Shown one piece after another: positions 1 through 9,864 of a DNA stretch of 64,000 bases. Source of the stretch: Fidelibacterota bacterium (GTDB taxonomy: Bacteria > Fidelibacterota > UBA8477 > JABMPR01); assembly GCA_018650445.1 (NCBI GenBank), contig JABIFX010000244.1, positions 1 to 64,000 of the forward strand, in the 5' to 3' direction. A program made the translations under genes and the position numbers. The notes beneath the pieces were generated by a model, which was not told where the DNA came from, did not search any database, and worked only from the letters and a program-made list of their open reading frames with translations. The first letter of the stretch is position 1. Every line of letters starts with the position of its first letter.

Positions 1-1
1 C

Positions 2-1258
2 CAGGCCGCCTTTGGCCGAGATGAGATGCATCTGGCTGAAAAAGAGATGCCAGGCCTCATGGAGCTAAGAAAACGGTATGGAGACTCCAAGCCACTTGCT
101 GGTGCCCGAGTCGCAGGTTGTATCCATATGACCATCCAGACGGCTGTCTTAATCGAGACCCTTACTGATTTGGGAGCTGAAGTGCGCTGGTCCAGCTGCA
201 ATATTTATTCAACCCAGGATCATGCCGCAGCAGCTATCGCTGTTACAGGAGTTCCTGTATTCGCCTGGAAGGGTGAGACAGAAGAAGAATACTGGTGGTG
301 TATAGATCAGACCCTGGACTTTGATGGTAAAGGCCCCAACTTACTCTTAGATGATGGTGGTGATCTGACTCAGGTCATCCTGGAACAACATCCTGAGATG
401 CATGCTGAGATCAAGGGTGTCTCTGAAGAGACCACCACTGGTGTTCACCGTCTTTATCAGTTGATGGAAGAGGGTGGCTTACCTTTCCCTGCTATCAATG
501 TGAATGACTCTGTTACCAAATCTAAATTTGATAATAAGTATGGGTGTAGAGAATCTCTGGCTGACGGTATCAAACGTGGTACCGATATCATGCTGGCAGG
601 TAAAAAGATCATCGTTGCTGGTTATGGTGATGTTGGTAAGGGCTCTGCCCAGTCCATGGCTGGATATGGGGCTCAAGTCTTCGTGACTGAAATCGATCCC
701 ATCTGTGCCCTACAGGCCGCTATGGAAGGCTTTTCTGTGGTTACCATGGAAGAGGCTGCCAGCTTTGGTGATATCTTTGTTACCACTACGGGCTGTAAGG
801 ATGTGATCCGCGGTGAGCACATGAGCAAAATGAAGGATAATGCTATTCTGGCCAATATTGGTCACTTTGATCATGAGATTGATGTGAACTGGCTGGAGAC
901 TACTCCTGGTATCATTGAGACCAATATCAAACCTCAGGTTGATAAATTTGAGTTCCCTGATGGCAAATCAATCGTATTGCTTTCCAGAGGTCGTCTTGTG
1001 AATCTGGGTAATGCCACAGGTCACTCATCCTTTGTGATGTCCACTTCGTTTACCAATCAGGTGCTAGCTCAGATGGCGCTGTATGAAGGTAGTGTTGCGG
1101 ATGGTGTTCAGGTACTTTCCAAGGAACTTGATGAAGAAGTAGCCAGACTGCATATTGCTCATCTTGATGTCAAACTGACCAAACTATCTGATGATCAGGC
1201 AGACTATTTAGGCATCTCTGCCAAAGGTCCTTTCAAACCGGAACATTACAGGTATTAG
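2..1258 (+). CDS. ahcY: adenosylhomocysteinase (5' end outside window)
   Basis: Hydrolyses S-adenosylhomocysteine to homocysteine and adenosine, which removes the inhibitory product of methyl transfer; cytosolic and NAD-dependent. The ORF track begins at the ATG at 26, but the frame is open back to base 2 and encodes family sequence ([16 protein letters not shown]), so the true start lies before the window. Near track residues 160-170 is the signature [11 protein letters not shown]. Near 199-206 is the NAD-binding glycine motif GYGDVGKG. The C-terminus ends KPEHYRY, which is typical of the family. Only the N-terminal few residues are missing. Any SAH riboswitch or promoter would also lie upstream, out of view. 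Confidence 0.97.
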   Translation, partial: QAAFGRDEMHLAEKEMPGLMELRKRYGDSKPLAGARVAGCIHMTIQTAVLIETLTDLGAEVRWSSCNIYSTQDHAAAAIAVTGVPVFAWKGETEEEYWWCIDQTLDFDGKGPNLLLDDGGDLTQVILEQHPEMHAEIKGVSEETTTGVHRLYQLMEEGGLPFPAINVNDSVTKSKFDNKYGCRESLADGIKRGTDIMLAGKKIIVAGYGDVGKGSAQSMAGYGAQVFVTEIDPICALQAAMEGFSVVTMEEAASFGDIFVTTTGCKDVIRGEHMSKMKDNAILANIGHFDHEIDVNWLETTPGIIETNIKPQVDKFEFPDGKSIVLLSRGRLVNLGNATGHSSFVMSTSFTNQVLAQMALYEGSVADGVQVLSKELDEEVARLHIAHLDVKLTKLSDDQADYLGISAKGPFKPEHYRY

Positions 1259-1324
1259 AAAAGGATTATACCTATCAAATTTCATAAACTTAAAGGACGG
1301 TCAGCAGGATTAGTACTGGCCATA

Positions 1325-4243
1325 TTGTGGGGCATTCTTGTTCTGCAATGTGATTTTGGACTTCCCACCAAGGTGGTATTGCCAACCTGGCAAATGACTC
1401 TGACCATTCCCTTAGTTTCTGAAAATTACCCATTTGATGGTTTGCTCGCATCTGATACCACAGGGACCATTCAGGTTTATGGTGATTCTGTAGATACAGA
1501 TGGTGACGGGATCATGGATATTTTGCTTCCGGATACTCTGGCTGATTATCCAGGTGGTCTGTATATCACACTTGAGAATGATTTACCACCAATAACACTT
1601 CCCGACGATATGTTTGTCATTCCTGGTCAGGATCCTATGGCCCTGGGCGTCGGTCCAATTAATATCGGATCACTCCTACCTGCGGTCCTGGATTCAGGAA
1701 TTCACATAGGACCGGTGGAAACAGTCATAAATATGACTGATATGGGATTTGACTATCCCCCCTACACGAACGATACAATTCCTGCATCAACATGTGGTGA
1801 TCCCAATGCAAGACGTTCTGTGACGGTGAATTTTACTTTTGGTGATGCTGATACGAATATGAATTTTGACCAAGATGTAATGTTACCTGGCTATGTTCAT
1901 GCAATTGAAGTGAGTGTGGCCAGCCCAACTGATCTGGGTGGATGTACTGCCTGCGGTACTATTCCTGAAACATTTATATGTGATGATACTCTTTTTGTCC
2001 CAGCAATTCCAGCTGGTGCTGAGATCGTGATTCCTGAGACAATCCTCCCGGGAATCAGGGAAGCTTATGCTTTGCTTCCAGATCCTGCAACCCTACCACC
2101 AGATGTCCCCATTGAAAGTTTTGAGTCAGTTAAGATTCTTACTGGGTCAATCTCTTCGACTATCAATAGTCAACTACCCTTAACCTCTTCTGATCTTGGA
2201 CTACTTGTCTACACAAAAAGTGCTGCTGGTAGGCTTGACACACTTCATAATCACCTCTTCGATAGCATTTCCGAGTATATGCGAGCTGGCGAGGATAGTG
2301 TCAAAATATCCTCACTTGATGGTATAACTTTATTTGACAGTCTCATTTTTGAATTTGGTGGCACTATTAATGGAAATAATGGTGATACCTTAGAATTCCC
2401 AATGGGTGTGAACCCCTTCTTCCACTATAATTTTTCCCTGGATATTGATGGTTTCGAGAGTTTCCAGATAAATATGCGCGACACCACCATGGCTATATAT
2501 CAGGATATGAACACTTCATCACCAGATGCAGCTTTCAGTGTTCAGATTGTTAAAGCGACTTTTAAAGATAATGTGGATCATGCTGATACCAATCGTCTGA
2601 GTATCTCCCTTGAAAATCAAATGGGTCTGGATATTGATGTTTTGCGTATCAAACTCAGAAACTTTTATGCTCATCAAGACAGTTTGGACGCCGGAGGCTA
2701 TGAAGTTATAACCTTTGCATTGCCTGATGGGCAAACGAGAGATACTGTTGTCGTATTAGATGGTCATATACTAAGTAATCTTACGGGGGATGATACACCT
2801 CTAGATTCATTGCTCATTGAGACTGAAATACAATTTAGCTCAGATGGAGGTCCAACCACCATCCCTTATCCACCACCAGATGAAATGGCCATCGATGTTA
2901 ATGTTCTGATGACTTCACTGAGAATCGAGGATCTGGTTGGACTCTTTGATATCAATTTTGGATTAAGTGATCAAGAACAACCACTGAGTTTACCAGGACT
3001 TGTTGGTGGAATCACATTTGGAGAGGCTATCCTTGCCATCACTATGGAGAATGAGTTTGGTGTTTCACCGGGCTTAGGTTTAGAAGTGAAGGGCTTCAGA
3101 GATGGCGACAGTGTTGTCGTGGCGCTTGATCCGGATTCAGTAAATTTTCAATCAGGATCGCCAGATTTACCAGTATCTACAGAGATTCGCATAAGTCGTG
3201 AATATGTGCGACGAACCGTGGCTGGTGATGCAACCATTGTTCAACACTTCCCTGCAGATAATAACATTGTCAATTTAATGGCTATGATGCCTGATATCGT
3301 TTCGGTGGGCGGCGATGCCAGCATTTCACCTAATGGACTTACATCGATTACCGCGGGGGCCGAGATATCAGGAACCTGGCGCTTTGAAATTCCATTTTAT
3401 CTGTCCATTGCTACAGGTGGAGTTGAATTTATGCCTCCAACATTTTCTAAAATGGCTGCATTGGATTCCAGTACTATCAGACAATTAGTGGGAGCTAATG
3501 GTGTTCCAGATGATTCTGATATGCTGCTTAGTTCCACCATTAACACCATCATTTTTAGTGATATTGGACTTGGCTTCGGGTTGGAAATTCTGGTCTCCGA
3601 TATTCAATATTTCCCATTCTATAGCTCCCTCGAAAACCGAGTGCTGGTTTCGGCTGACCTGGATGATGATGGCTCGGCAGATACACTTGATTTGAACCTG
3701 GATACCCTCATTATGCATCCACTGGTGAAGACACTTCAGCTTGAAATTCCCGCAGGTATCGCTGATCCAAGTACAGGTCTGGTGATTCCGGGTATGGAAG
3801 GTTCAGGCCAGTTTAGTTATTCAGCAGATTTCAATTTGACCGATATGGAGGGTGATTCCACCTATGGCACCCTCAAACACAAGAAATATGCATTTCTCGA
3901 TACCTTTATGTTGGCTCGATCTGATTCAGGATTTGCAGATGTTGCTTCCGCGCTGGCTTTTGTGGAGTTGGATGCGCCTACCGTCCCAGATTCTCTCTAT
4001 AACTTGACCTTAAATAGTAGTGGCACTGAATTATGGCTTATTCAAGATGTGACAGCCTATGGTGAGCTGGGTTGGCTTGTGGAGTCCAAAGATCATTACA
4101 TCGCTACAAAGTTTATCCTGGAAGAGACCCCTAATCCTGCCCTGCTACCCTTCTCTGCTGGAATTGACGTTACCGCATTTATGCAATTCATATTGAATTC
4201 TGGTCCCATGTTTAGCAGCGCTGAAGAGGACACCACGCAATGA
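1325..4243 (+). CDS. large secreted beta-rich protein of unknown family
   Basis: I do not recognise a family. The roughly 970-residue product is acidic and rich in Asp, Gly, Thr and Pro with few Lys, as in extracellular beta-sandwich proteins. Two Asp-rich stretches, DTDGDGIMD near residue 58 and DLDDDGSADTLDLN near 775, resemble calcium-binding thrombospondin type-3 loops. A small cysteine cluster (GGCTACG) could form disulfides. The TTG at 1325 would leave only a stub before the mature protein. Upstream in frame, after the ahcY stop, lies a basic then hydrophobic leader (KFHKLKGRSAGLVLAILWG) ending LVLQC, so translation probably starts near 1274 at a non-ATG codon. It overlaps the next gene by 4 nt, which suggests coupled expression with an outer-membrane partner. 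Confidence 0.75.
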   Translation: MWGILVLQCDFGLPTKVVLPTWQMTLTIPLVSENYPFDGLLASDTTGTIQVYGDSVDTDGDGIMDILLPDTLADYPGGLYITLENDLPPITLPDDMFVIPGQDPMALGVGPINIGSLLPAVLDSGIHIGPVETVINMTDMGFDYPPYTNDTIPASTCGDPNARRSVTVNFTFGDADTNMNFDQDVMLPGYVHAIEVSVASPTDLGGCTACGTIPETFICDDTLFVPAIPAGAEIVIPETILPGIREAYALLPDPATLPPDVPIESFESVKILTGSISSTINSQLPLTSSDLGLLVYTKSAAGRLDTLHNHLFDSISEYMRAGEDSVKISSLDGITLFDSLIFEFGGTINGNNGDTLEFPMGVNPFFHYNFSLDIDGFESFQINMRDTTMAIYQDMNTSSPDAAFSVQIVKATFKDNVDHADTNRLSISLENQMGLDIDVLRIKLRNFYAHQDSLDAGGYEVITFALPDGQTRDTVVVLDGHILSNLTGDDTPLDSLLIETEIQFSSDGGPTTIPYPPPDEMAIDVNVLMTSLRIEDLVGLFDINFGLSDQEQPLSLPGLVGGITFGEAILAITMENEFGVSPGLGLEVKGFRDGDSVVVALDPDSVNFQSGSPDLPVSTEIRISREYVRRTVAGDATIVQHFPADNNIVNLMAMMPDIVSVGGDASISPNGLTSITAGAEISGTWRFEIPFYLSIATGGVEFMPPTFSKMAALDSSTIRQLVGANGVPDDSDMLLSSTINTIIFSDIGLGFGLEILVSDIQYFPFYSSLENRVLVSADLDDDGSADTLDLNLDTLIMHPLVKTLQLEIPAGIADPSTGLVIPGMEGSGQFSYSADFNLTDMEGDSTYGTLKHKKYAFLDTFMLARSDSGFADVASALAFVELDAPTVPDSLYNLTLNSSGTELWLIQDVTAYGELGWLVESKDHYIATKFILEETPNPALLPFSAGIDVTAFMQFILNSGPMFSSAEEDTTQ

Positions 4244-5613
4244 GAAGGTTTATCCACATACTCATTGGCATGTTGGTGCTGGTAGCTTCTGGATTCGGAC
4301 AGGCGCACATCGATGCTAGAGGACTAGGGCTTTGCAATGCATATACGGTATCTTCAAGGGGCATCTCTGCCATTGGATATAACCCTGCCAACCTGGGATA
4401 TACTGAGGATCTAACGTTTAGTGCTGATCTCCTGGATTTCAAAATTACAGCCTTCAACAATTTTATGTCTCTTGCTCTGTTCAACCAATATTTCTCAGGT
4501 GATAAGGATGGCAATCCTTTTGATCTTGAAGAGAAAATGTTAGGCAGCAATAGAACACATAAAGAATTTCTACTTTCTGAAATTTCAGAAGATGGGTTCG
4601 CATTTGGTCTGGGAGTAAGTGTTCCCATTCCAATATTGAATGTTTCGCTTGGAAATTATGCCTTCACATCTGGTGTTGAGTATTACATGCAGAATTCGTT
4701 ACCCTATGGCTTATTTGAAATGGTCATGGAAGGCAATCAGATAGGTAGATCGTTTGATTTATCTCTCCGGCAGGATGTTCTCATGGTGACCAACTTTGGT
4801 TTTTCTTTTGCCATCCCCTTTGAGAAATATAATATTGGAGCCACCTTTAAATATTTAGCCGGGATTGGCTTTGCCGGTGTGGATTCTTCGGGTGGTGCCT
4901 TCAGTACAAACCCCACAGGGCTTGAGTCTGATGGTTTTTATCGATATACCCGGGCAATTGGTGGAAATGGTCTGGCTGTTGATCTAGGTTTTAACACTCG
5001 CAAAATCAACAATTGGCAGTTTGGCTTCGCCATTAATAATGTGATTGGATTCATCAATTGGGGTAACGATAAGAATTTCATAGCCAAGAATATTGGGCTC
5101 ATAGAAGGTCTCGTTCCTATACGTGATCTGCTGCAGATTTCTAGCGACAGCACAACCTTCTCAGCCAGCACCTTATACGCTATGGAGATGGAGGGCGTGA
5201 ATGTGACTGGTGCTCTTGCTGATACCGATAGCCTCTTCAAGTTTGACGAGACAAACGTTCCCAAGCCAGATAGCATACGTATGAATTATCCGGCCATGTT
5301 TCGTCTCGGGGGCAGTTACCAGTACAAGAATGACTTTATCATCATGGCAGATTTATCTGCCGGCTTAGATGACTATTACTTCGCTGATCGATCCTGGAGA
5401 TTGGCCCTCGCAGCTGAGTGGATCCGCTTTGGTATGGTTCCCATCAGGTCTGGTATGGCCTTTGGTGGACCCTATGGGAGGGAAGCATCAATCGGTGCCG
5501 GAGTTCACCTGATCTGGTTTGATGCAGACCTAGCTCTGAAATTATTAGGGGGGATGTCTTTCGCCAATGCTGAGGGCATTGAATTTGGGATCAGTTTTCA
5601 GTTTAAGAGGTAA
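4240..5613 (+). CDS. DUF5723-like outer-membrane protein
   Basis: A signal peptide (MRRFIHILIGMLVLVASGFGQ) is followed by a 430-residue region with alternating aromatic and small residues and the N-terminal motif AIGYNPANLGY. This motif is characteristic of DUF5723-type and FadL/PorV-like barrels of the FCB group. The C-terminus FGISFQFKR has the alternating pattern of a last outer-membrane strand. Function is unknown; a barrel or surface-assembly role is inferred. The start codon overlaps the upstream stop (ATGA), so it is very likely translated together with the large secreted protein before it. The gene converges on the LptF/LptG gene, and only weak hairpin potential is visible in the 45-nt gap. 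Confidence 0.75.
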   Translation: MRRFIHILIGMLVLVASGFGQAHIDARGLGLCNAYTVSSRGISAIGYNPANLGYTEDLTFSADLLDFKITAFNNFMSLALFNQYFSGDKDGNPFDLEEKMLGSNRTHKEFLLSEISEDGFAFGLGVSVPIPILNVSLGNYAFTSGVEYYMQNSLPYGLFEMVMEGNQIGRSFDLSLRQDVLMVTNFGFSFAIPFEKYNIGATFKYLAGIGFAGVDSSGGAFSTNPTGLESDGFYRYTRAIGGNGLAVDLGFNTRKINNWQFGFAINNVIGFINWGNDKNFIAKNIGLIEGLVPIRDLLQISSDSTTFSASTLYAMEMEGVNVTGALADTDSLFKFDETNVPKPDSIRMNYPAMFRLGGSYQYKNDFIIMADLSAGLDDYYFADRSWRLALAAEWIRFGMVPIRSGMAFGGPYGREASIGAGVHLIWFDADLALKLLGGMSFANAEGIEFGISFQFKR

Positions 5614-5658
5614 GTTTCTCAATGCAGAGTGAGAGCATCTGCGGACTTCAAAAAAAAT

Positions 5659-6750
5659 CTATTTTTTAGCTGTTTGAAAAAACAGCCATCCCCCTGCAAT
5701 AAAGAGAACTACATTTCCAAACCAGACAGCGAAAGCTGGATGAAGTGAACTGTTATAGCCTATTTTTTGTCCTCCGATAAGGAGAATATAGTAGACAAAC
5801 AGAGCTATCACGCTCTTGCCCACACCCACAGCCAGATTCTCTCTCGTCCCCTGAAGGGCAAAACTAATTCCCAGAAAAATTACAATAAATCCAGTCATCA
5901 CAAATGCTAGTTTAAAGTGAAAATCCACTACCCAGCGGTGAGGGTTTAGCCCCAGAAGTTTTTTCTTCTCAATAAAATCTACAAGTTGAAAAACATTCAT
6001 TTCGTTGGGTCTAATCTGCTCTTTGACGATATCGGCTGGTGTTAAGGTGATAGGTAGCTCATCGCTGAGACTCATCTCCGAAAACAATAATTTTCCAGCA
6101 GCATCAAAGCGGCGATTCAAGCCTTCTGCTTTATTCCATGTTTGCAAAGAATCAACCCATTCCAGCCTTGCATAATCCCATCGCTCCGTAATCCCGGAGT
6201 CCTGATAGGCCAGGATAGAAACATCCCTGCATTTATTGTTGGGGACGTCGTAGGATTTGATGACCATAATATTGCCATTTACATCCTGACGAACGACTTC
6301 CTTCATTTTCCTGGGACTTTTCTTCGGTTTTAAAATGTTACGAGTAATCTCTTTCTGCTGATGATTGAAAGGCATGACCACCAGATTTTGAAAGATAAAC
6401 TGAAATATGGTGAAGAATAGACCGAGCAGGAGTAAGGGACGTGCAATACGGAGCATACTTATCCCTGAAGCACGCATGGCTGCAATTTCATAGTTCTTGT
6501 TGAGGGTGCCGAGTGAAAAGACCGTGGCCAGAAGCATACTCATGGGAAGGGCCATATCAATAAAGTAGGGCAAGCTATAACCATAATACACCAACATGAG
6601 ATTAGCCCCAGCTCCAGCATCTACAAAATTGTCAATCTTTTCAACAAAATCAGCAATGGTGAAAATACCCACAAGACCAATAAGGACGGTCCACATGGTA
6701 GAAAAAAAGGCTCGGATCAGATATCGATCTATGAGAGAAATTAAACCCAA
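5659..6750 (-). CDS. LptF/LptG-family lipopolysaccharide export permease
   Basis: Permease subunit of the LptB2FG ABC transporter, which extracts LPS from the inner membrane and feeds it to the periplasmic bridge. The N-terminus (LIDRYLIRAFFSTMW) matches the YjgP/YjgQ family. Helices 1-3 lie in residues 1-125, including the conserved coupling-type segment NYEIAAMRASGIS. A periplasmic beta-jellyroll occupies about 130-255, followed by three C-terminal helices. The length of 363 residues is normal. Only one F/G paralogue and no LptB are present here, so F cannot be told from G. It sits 13 nt behind the CNNM gene, probably in one transcript. Confidence 0.9.
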   Translation of the reverse strand: MGLISLIDRYLIRAFFSTMWTVLIGLVGIFTIADFVEKIDNFVDAGAGANLMLVYYGYSLPYFIDMALPMSMLLATVFSLGTLNKNYEIAAMRASGISMLRIARPLLLLGLFFTIFQFIFQNLVVMPFNHQQKEITRNILKPKKSPRKMKEVVRQDVNGNIMVIKSYDVPNNKCRDVSILAYQDSGITERWDYARLEWVDSLQTWNKAEGLNRRFDAAGKLLFSEMSLSDELPITLTPADIVKEQIRPNEMNVFQLVDFIEKKKLLGLNPHRWVVDFHFKLAFVMTGFIVIFLGISFALQGTRENLAVGVGKSVIALFVYYILLIGGQKIGYNSSLHPAFAVWFGNVVLFIAGGWLFFQTAKK

Positions 6751-6763
6751 AAGTGATCGCTAA

Positions 6764-7963
6764 TTAGCGCTCCTGAACAAATATGGTTTCAATACGTGTT
6801 GCAGTTGAAGAAGAGATAACATAGCGGTGTGTTTCTGTTAAAAACTGTTCATTCTTTTGAGGGATATGCCCCAGGCTCTCAATGAGGAATCCAGCCAATG
6901 TTTCGTATTCACCAGGGGGAATGGCAAAATCATATTGCTCATTCAGAAGATCTATCTCAGCATTTCCTTTGATGAGCAGCCCCTTATCAAGTTGCTGGAC
7001 TGCTGAATCATCTTCATCAAAGGCATCTGTAAATTCACCAAATAGCTCTTCAGATAAATCTTCCATAGTGACAAGACCCGCAGTGCCACCATATTCATCA
7101 ATCACGATTGCAATGGATAGACTCTTGGTCTGCATTTCACCCAGCAATTCATCTGCAGCTTTGGTTTCCGGGACAAAATAAACCTCCCGCATAACTTCGC
7201 GGAGCTCAGTGGCTCCCCTGAAAATATCATGGAGGAAAACAATACCTTTGATATCATCGGTAGTATCTTCATATACTGGGAGTTTGGAATATCCAGACTC
7301 CAGAAAGGCTGATTCAACTTCTCCCATACTACTATCAATGGAAATTGAAGTCATATCGGGGCGAGGCGTCATCACTTCGCTGATTGAGGTGTTTTTAAAG
7401 GTGAATATACGGGCAATGGTTTGACGCTCATGGACATCTACTCCACTCTCCTCCCGGGGATCATTGAATAGGAGATGCAGCTCCTCAGAGTCCAGATTGG
7501 TCTGACTCTCAACGTCATCACTTCTCAGGATTATTTGCCGATAAAGACGGAGTAGGATGGTCAGGGGATAGAGAATCACCTCAAATATTTTGACAAAGCG
7601 CCCAAAAAATAACATGGAAGCGTTAGGAAATTCGCGAAAGAGAGTTTTAGGTATAATTTCACCAAATATGAGAACACTCACGGAAATGATCAGCAAAATG
7701 ATCCACTCATTGGGGATAACCTTGATCAGCATCACCGTTGAAAAGGAAGTAGTCAGAATGTTGGCAATATTATTCCCAACCAGTGTGGCTGTGAGAAACT
7801 GTTCCGGGTTTTGACTGGCCTTCAGGGCTGATTTGGCACCGCGCACCTCACGCCTTTGCCAGACCTCAAGTTGAAGTCGGTTTGAAGAGAGTAATGCAAT
7901 TTCTGCTCCGGCAAAAATGAAGCTGAGAATAAGGCCAATGACGGCGAGAATAATCTCGATCAT
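6764..7963 (-). CDS. CNNM/CorC (HlyC-type) transporter with CBS pair
   Basis: Membrane protein of the CNNM/CorC family, linked to magnesium or other divalent-cation transport. Older databases call it hemolysin-like. The order is an N-terminal CNNM (DUF21) membrane domain at about residues 1-180, a CBS pair at about 195-310 (beginning near SEVMTPRPDMTSI, with VIDEYGGTAGLVTMEDL in the second CBS) and a CorC_HlyC domain to the end. The 399-residue length is typical. It is the first gene of a two-gene minus-strand unit with LptF/LptG. Its promoter must lie in the 137-nt divergent gap shared with the gene at 8101. Confidence 0.92.
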   Translation of the reverse strand: MIEIILAVIGLILSFIFAGAEIALLSSNRLQLEVWQRREVRGAKSALKASQNPEQFLTATLVGNNIANILTTSFSTVMLIKVIPNEWIILLIISVSVLIFGEIIPKTLFREFPNASMLFFGRFVKIFEVILYPLTILLRLYRQIILRSDDVESQTNLDSEELHLLFNDPREESGVDVHERQTIARIFTFKNTSISEVMTPRPDMTSISIDSSMGEVESAFLESGYSKLPVYEDTTDDIKGIVFLHDIFRGATELREVMREVYFVPETKAADELLGEMQTKSLSIAIVIDEYGGTAGLVTMEDLSEELFGEFTDAFDEDDSAVQQLDKGLLIKGNAEIDLLNEQYDFAIPPGEYETLAGFLIESLGHIPQKNEQFLTETHRYVISSSTATRIETIFVQER

Positions 7964-7997
7964 TGTTTGGAGCTATTGTCTGGATTGTTGGTACTCA

Positions 7998-8027
7998 TTA
8001 TCACGTTCAACATACAAATAATATAAT
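7998..8027 (+). promoter_or_regulatory. candidate sigma70-type promoter
   Basis: TTATCA (-35, four of six consensus) and a perfect TATAAT (-10) are separated by 18 nt, in the divergent gap between the CNNM gene and the gene at 8101. It would give a leader of about 65 nt that contains the hairpin at 8067-8096. Confidence 0.35.
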
Positions 8028-8066
8028 TCGATTCAAGCTTGAACCATAGGTTGGTCTTTGGCATTA

Positions 8067-8096
8067 CCAACATCTTGAAACAGCAAGATGTGTTGG
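8067..8096 (+). promoter_or_regulatory. leader hairpin just before the start codon
   Basis: CCAACATCTTG and CAAGATGTGTTGG pair through 11 bp with a 2-nt bulge and a 6-nt AAACAG loop. The hairpin ends 4 nt before the ATG at 8101 and is followed by AAAAA instead of T residues. A classic terminator for the plus strand is therefore unlikely. It could control ribosome access. Confidence 0.4.
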
Positions 8097-8100
8097 AAAA

Positions 8101-8850
8101 ATGATCATTCTGCCTCCAACATCGTATCCATTATTTGCCAGATACTCAAAATTCGAGTTTCATCAGGCTTCAACACGATTATCCTATAAGCCTATGGTAT
8201 TCTCAACCAGATACTCAGCCTGCGAATCTCAACTTACCCATTGCTGGAAAGAACTCCAGAGTTCCCATCAGAAGAAAATGTTTCTCCTGGGAGTCATTGT
8301 GACAGCTACGACGCTAAATGATCAGGTCATGTTAAATGTGTGGATACAACGATGCATAGGTGTTTTGGATGAGGAGGCTATTGAAGAGGCTATCCTGCAG
8401 ACACTGCTTTTTGCCGGATTTCCAAAAACTATCGAGGCTCTCAAGCAATTGAGAATCCATTTTCCAGTAAAGCATGCTACCAAACACGTGGGCAATCATA
8501 AGCGAGCCGGTGAAGAGACCAGTCAAATCATCTATGGTAAATATCATTCAAAACTGAAAAAAACTATGGATGAGTTGCACCCGGATTTAACAAGATGGAT
8601 GATTGAAGATGGTTATGGTCGCGTCCTATCCCGTTCTGGGCTTTCCCTTCAGGAGCGGGAAATATCAGTTCTGGCTTCTTTGATGACATCAGGTATGGTC
8701 AATCAGTTTCGAGCTCATGTGCGGGGTGCTTTCTTTGCTGGCGTATCCCGGGTTGATATCATTTGGTTTACAAACATCTTTCAATGTATAATTGCCGCCG
8801 AGTTGAGAGCCGCCTTCAATCAGGTAACGCAAGAGATGTTGAAGACATGA
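8101..8850 (+). CDS. tandem carboxymuconolactone decarboxylase-like protein
   Basis: Two AhpD/CMD-type helical domains are visible. The first is at about residues 55-125 (LLGVIVTATT...EEAILQTLLFAGFPKT). The second is at about 160-245 (GLSLQEREISVLASLMTSGMVNQFRAHVRGAFFAGVS). Members include 4-carboxymuconolactone decarboxylase and AhpD peroxidase partners. No CxxC is present in either domain, so an AhpD-type disulfide reductase role is unlikely and the substrate is unknown. The first 50 residues fit the family poorly and the ATG at 8101 lacks a good Shine-Dalgarno, so a later start (for example the ATG at 8191) is possible. murQ follows 57 nt downstream. Confidence 0.7.
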   Translation: MIILPPTSYPLFARYSKFEFHQASTRLSYKPMVFSTRYSACESQLTHCWKELQSSHQKKMFLLGVIVTATTLNDQVMLNVWIQRCIGVLDEEAIEEAILQTLLFAGFPKTIEALKQLRIHFPVKHATKHVGNHKRAGEETSQIIYGKYHSKLKKTMDELHPDLTRWMIEDGYGRVLSRSGLSLQEREISVLASLMTSGMVNQFRAHVRGAFFAGVSRVDIIWFTNIFQCIIAAELRAAFNQVTQEMLKT

Positions 8851-8907
8851 GTGACAGCCAGAGCCAGAATAGGCAGGATACTATTATAAGTTTTATAGGG
8901 TGGGAGC

Positions 8908-9843
8908 ATGAAGATAATGACATTGAAATTAGGCAACCTTTTAACAGAGCAACGCAACCCAGAGAGTATGAAGCTGGATTCGTCTTCGATTCGTGAAATC
9001 CTTGAAATCATTAACCACGAAGACCATATCATCGCTGGCCAGGTCGCTGAGCAAATGGATGATATTACTCAGGCAACAGAACTGGTAGACCATGCTTTCC
9101 AGAATGATGGGCGCCTGATCTATGTGGGGGCAGGGACTTCAGGACGACTTGGAGTATTAGATGCCTCTGAAATTCCACCCACTTTCAATGCCAGCCCTGA
9201 TAGAGTTCAAGGCTTCATAGCAGGTGGCGACACTGCCTTGCGCACTGCTGTGGAAGGAGCGGAAGATTTCCCAGAAGATGGCCGAAAACTTATTGCTGAT
9301 CTTGCGGTCACGGAAAATGACGTCATCATGGGTATTGCCACAAGTGGAGTCACCCCATACGTGCTAGGTGCCCTGGAACGTGGACGAGAATTGGGAGCAG
9401 CTACAGTATTTTTCACCTGTGCAGACAGAAACCACATCGATATTGATGTTGACGTTCTGATCTCTGTGCCGGTGGGACCAGAAGTGATCACGGGATCAAC
9501 TCGCATGAAATCAGGAACGGCTACTAAGCTGGTCCTCAATATGATTACCACCACAGCCATGGTTAAGAGGGGTAAAGTCTACGAGAATCTCATGGTAGAT
9601 TTAAAGGCTACAAATATCAAATTGGAAGATAGAGCTCGACGTATTGTTTCAACTATCACCTCTTGCAGTTATGAAGAAGCAACTGATCTGCTCGTCAAAT
9701 CAGAAAACTATGTCAAGGTGGCTCTGGTTATGCATAAAAGCCATGCATCCGCAGATGAAAGCCGACTATATTTGGATAGATTTGATGGCAACGTACGCCA
9801 GGCTGTTGATGAACTTGAAAAAACACAGACCCCAAATAAATAG
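8908..9843 (+). CDS. murQ: N-acetylmuramic acid 6-phosphate etherase
   Basis: Cleaves the lactyl ether of MurNAc-6-phosphate to give GlcNAc-6-phosphate and D-lactate, a key step in cytosolic peptidoglycan recycling. The SIS domain carries GAGTSGRLGVLDASEIPPTF near residues 70-90 and the signature GSTRMKSGTATKLVLN near 195-210. The 311-residue length is normal. The N-terminus LLTEQRNPES matches the family. The start could be the ATG at 8908 or at 8917; GGGAG lies better spaced for 8917. No MurNAc kinase (AnmK) or MurNAc transporter is in view. It is the head of a plus-strand run with the phosphohexomutase and isoprenoid genes. Confidence 0.95.
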   Translation: MKIMTLKLGNLLTEQRNPESMKLDSSSIREILEIINHEDHIIAGQVAEQMDDITQATELVDHAFQNDGRLIYVGAGTSGRLGVLDASEIPPTFNASPDRVQGFIAGGDTALRTAVEGAEDFPEDGRKLIADLAVTENDVIMGIATSGVTPYVLGALERGRELGAATVFFTCADRNHIDIDVDVLISVPVGPEVITGSTRMKSGTATKLVLNMITTTAMVKRGKVYENLMVDLKATNIKLEDRARRIVSTITSCSYEEATDLLVKSENYVKVALVMHKSHASADESRLYLDRFDGNVRQAVDELEKTQTPNK

Positions 9844-9864
9844 TGGTCTTAGGAGAATATATAC

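Noticed and set aside
4212-4628. Minus-strand ORF of 138 residues
   Set aside because: It is antisense to the DUF5723 gene, which has a signal peptide and a 4-nt overlap with its neighbour; a shadow ORF.
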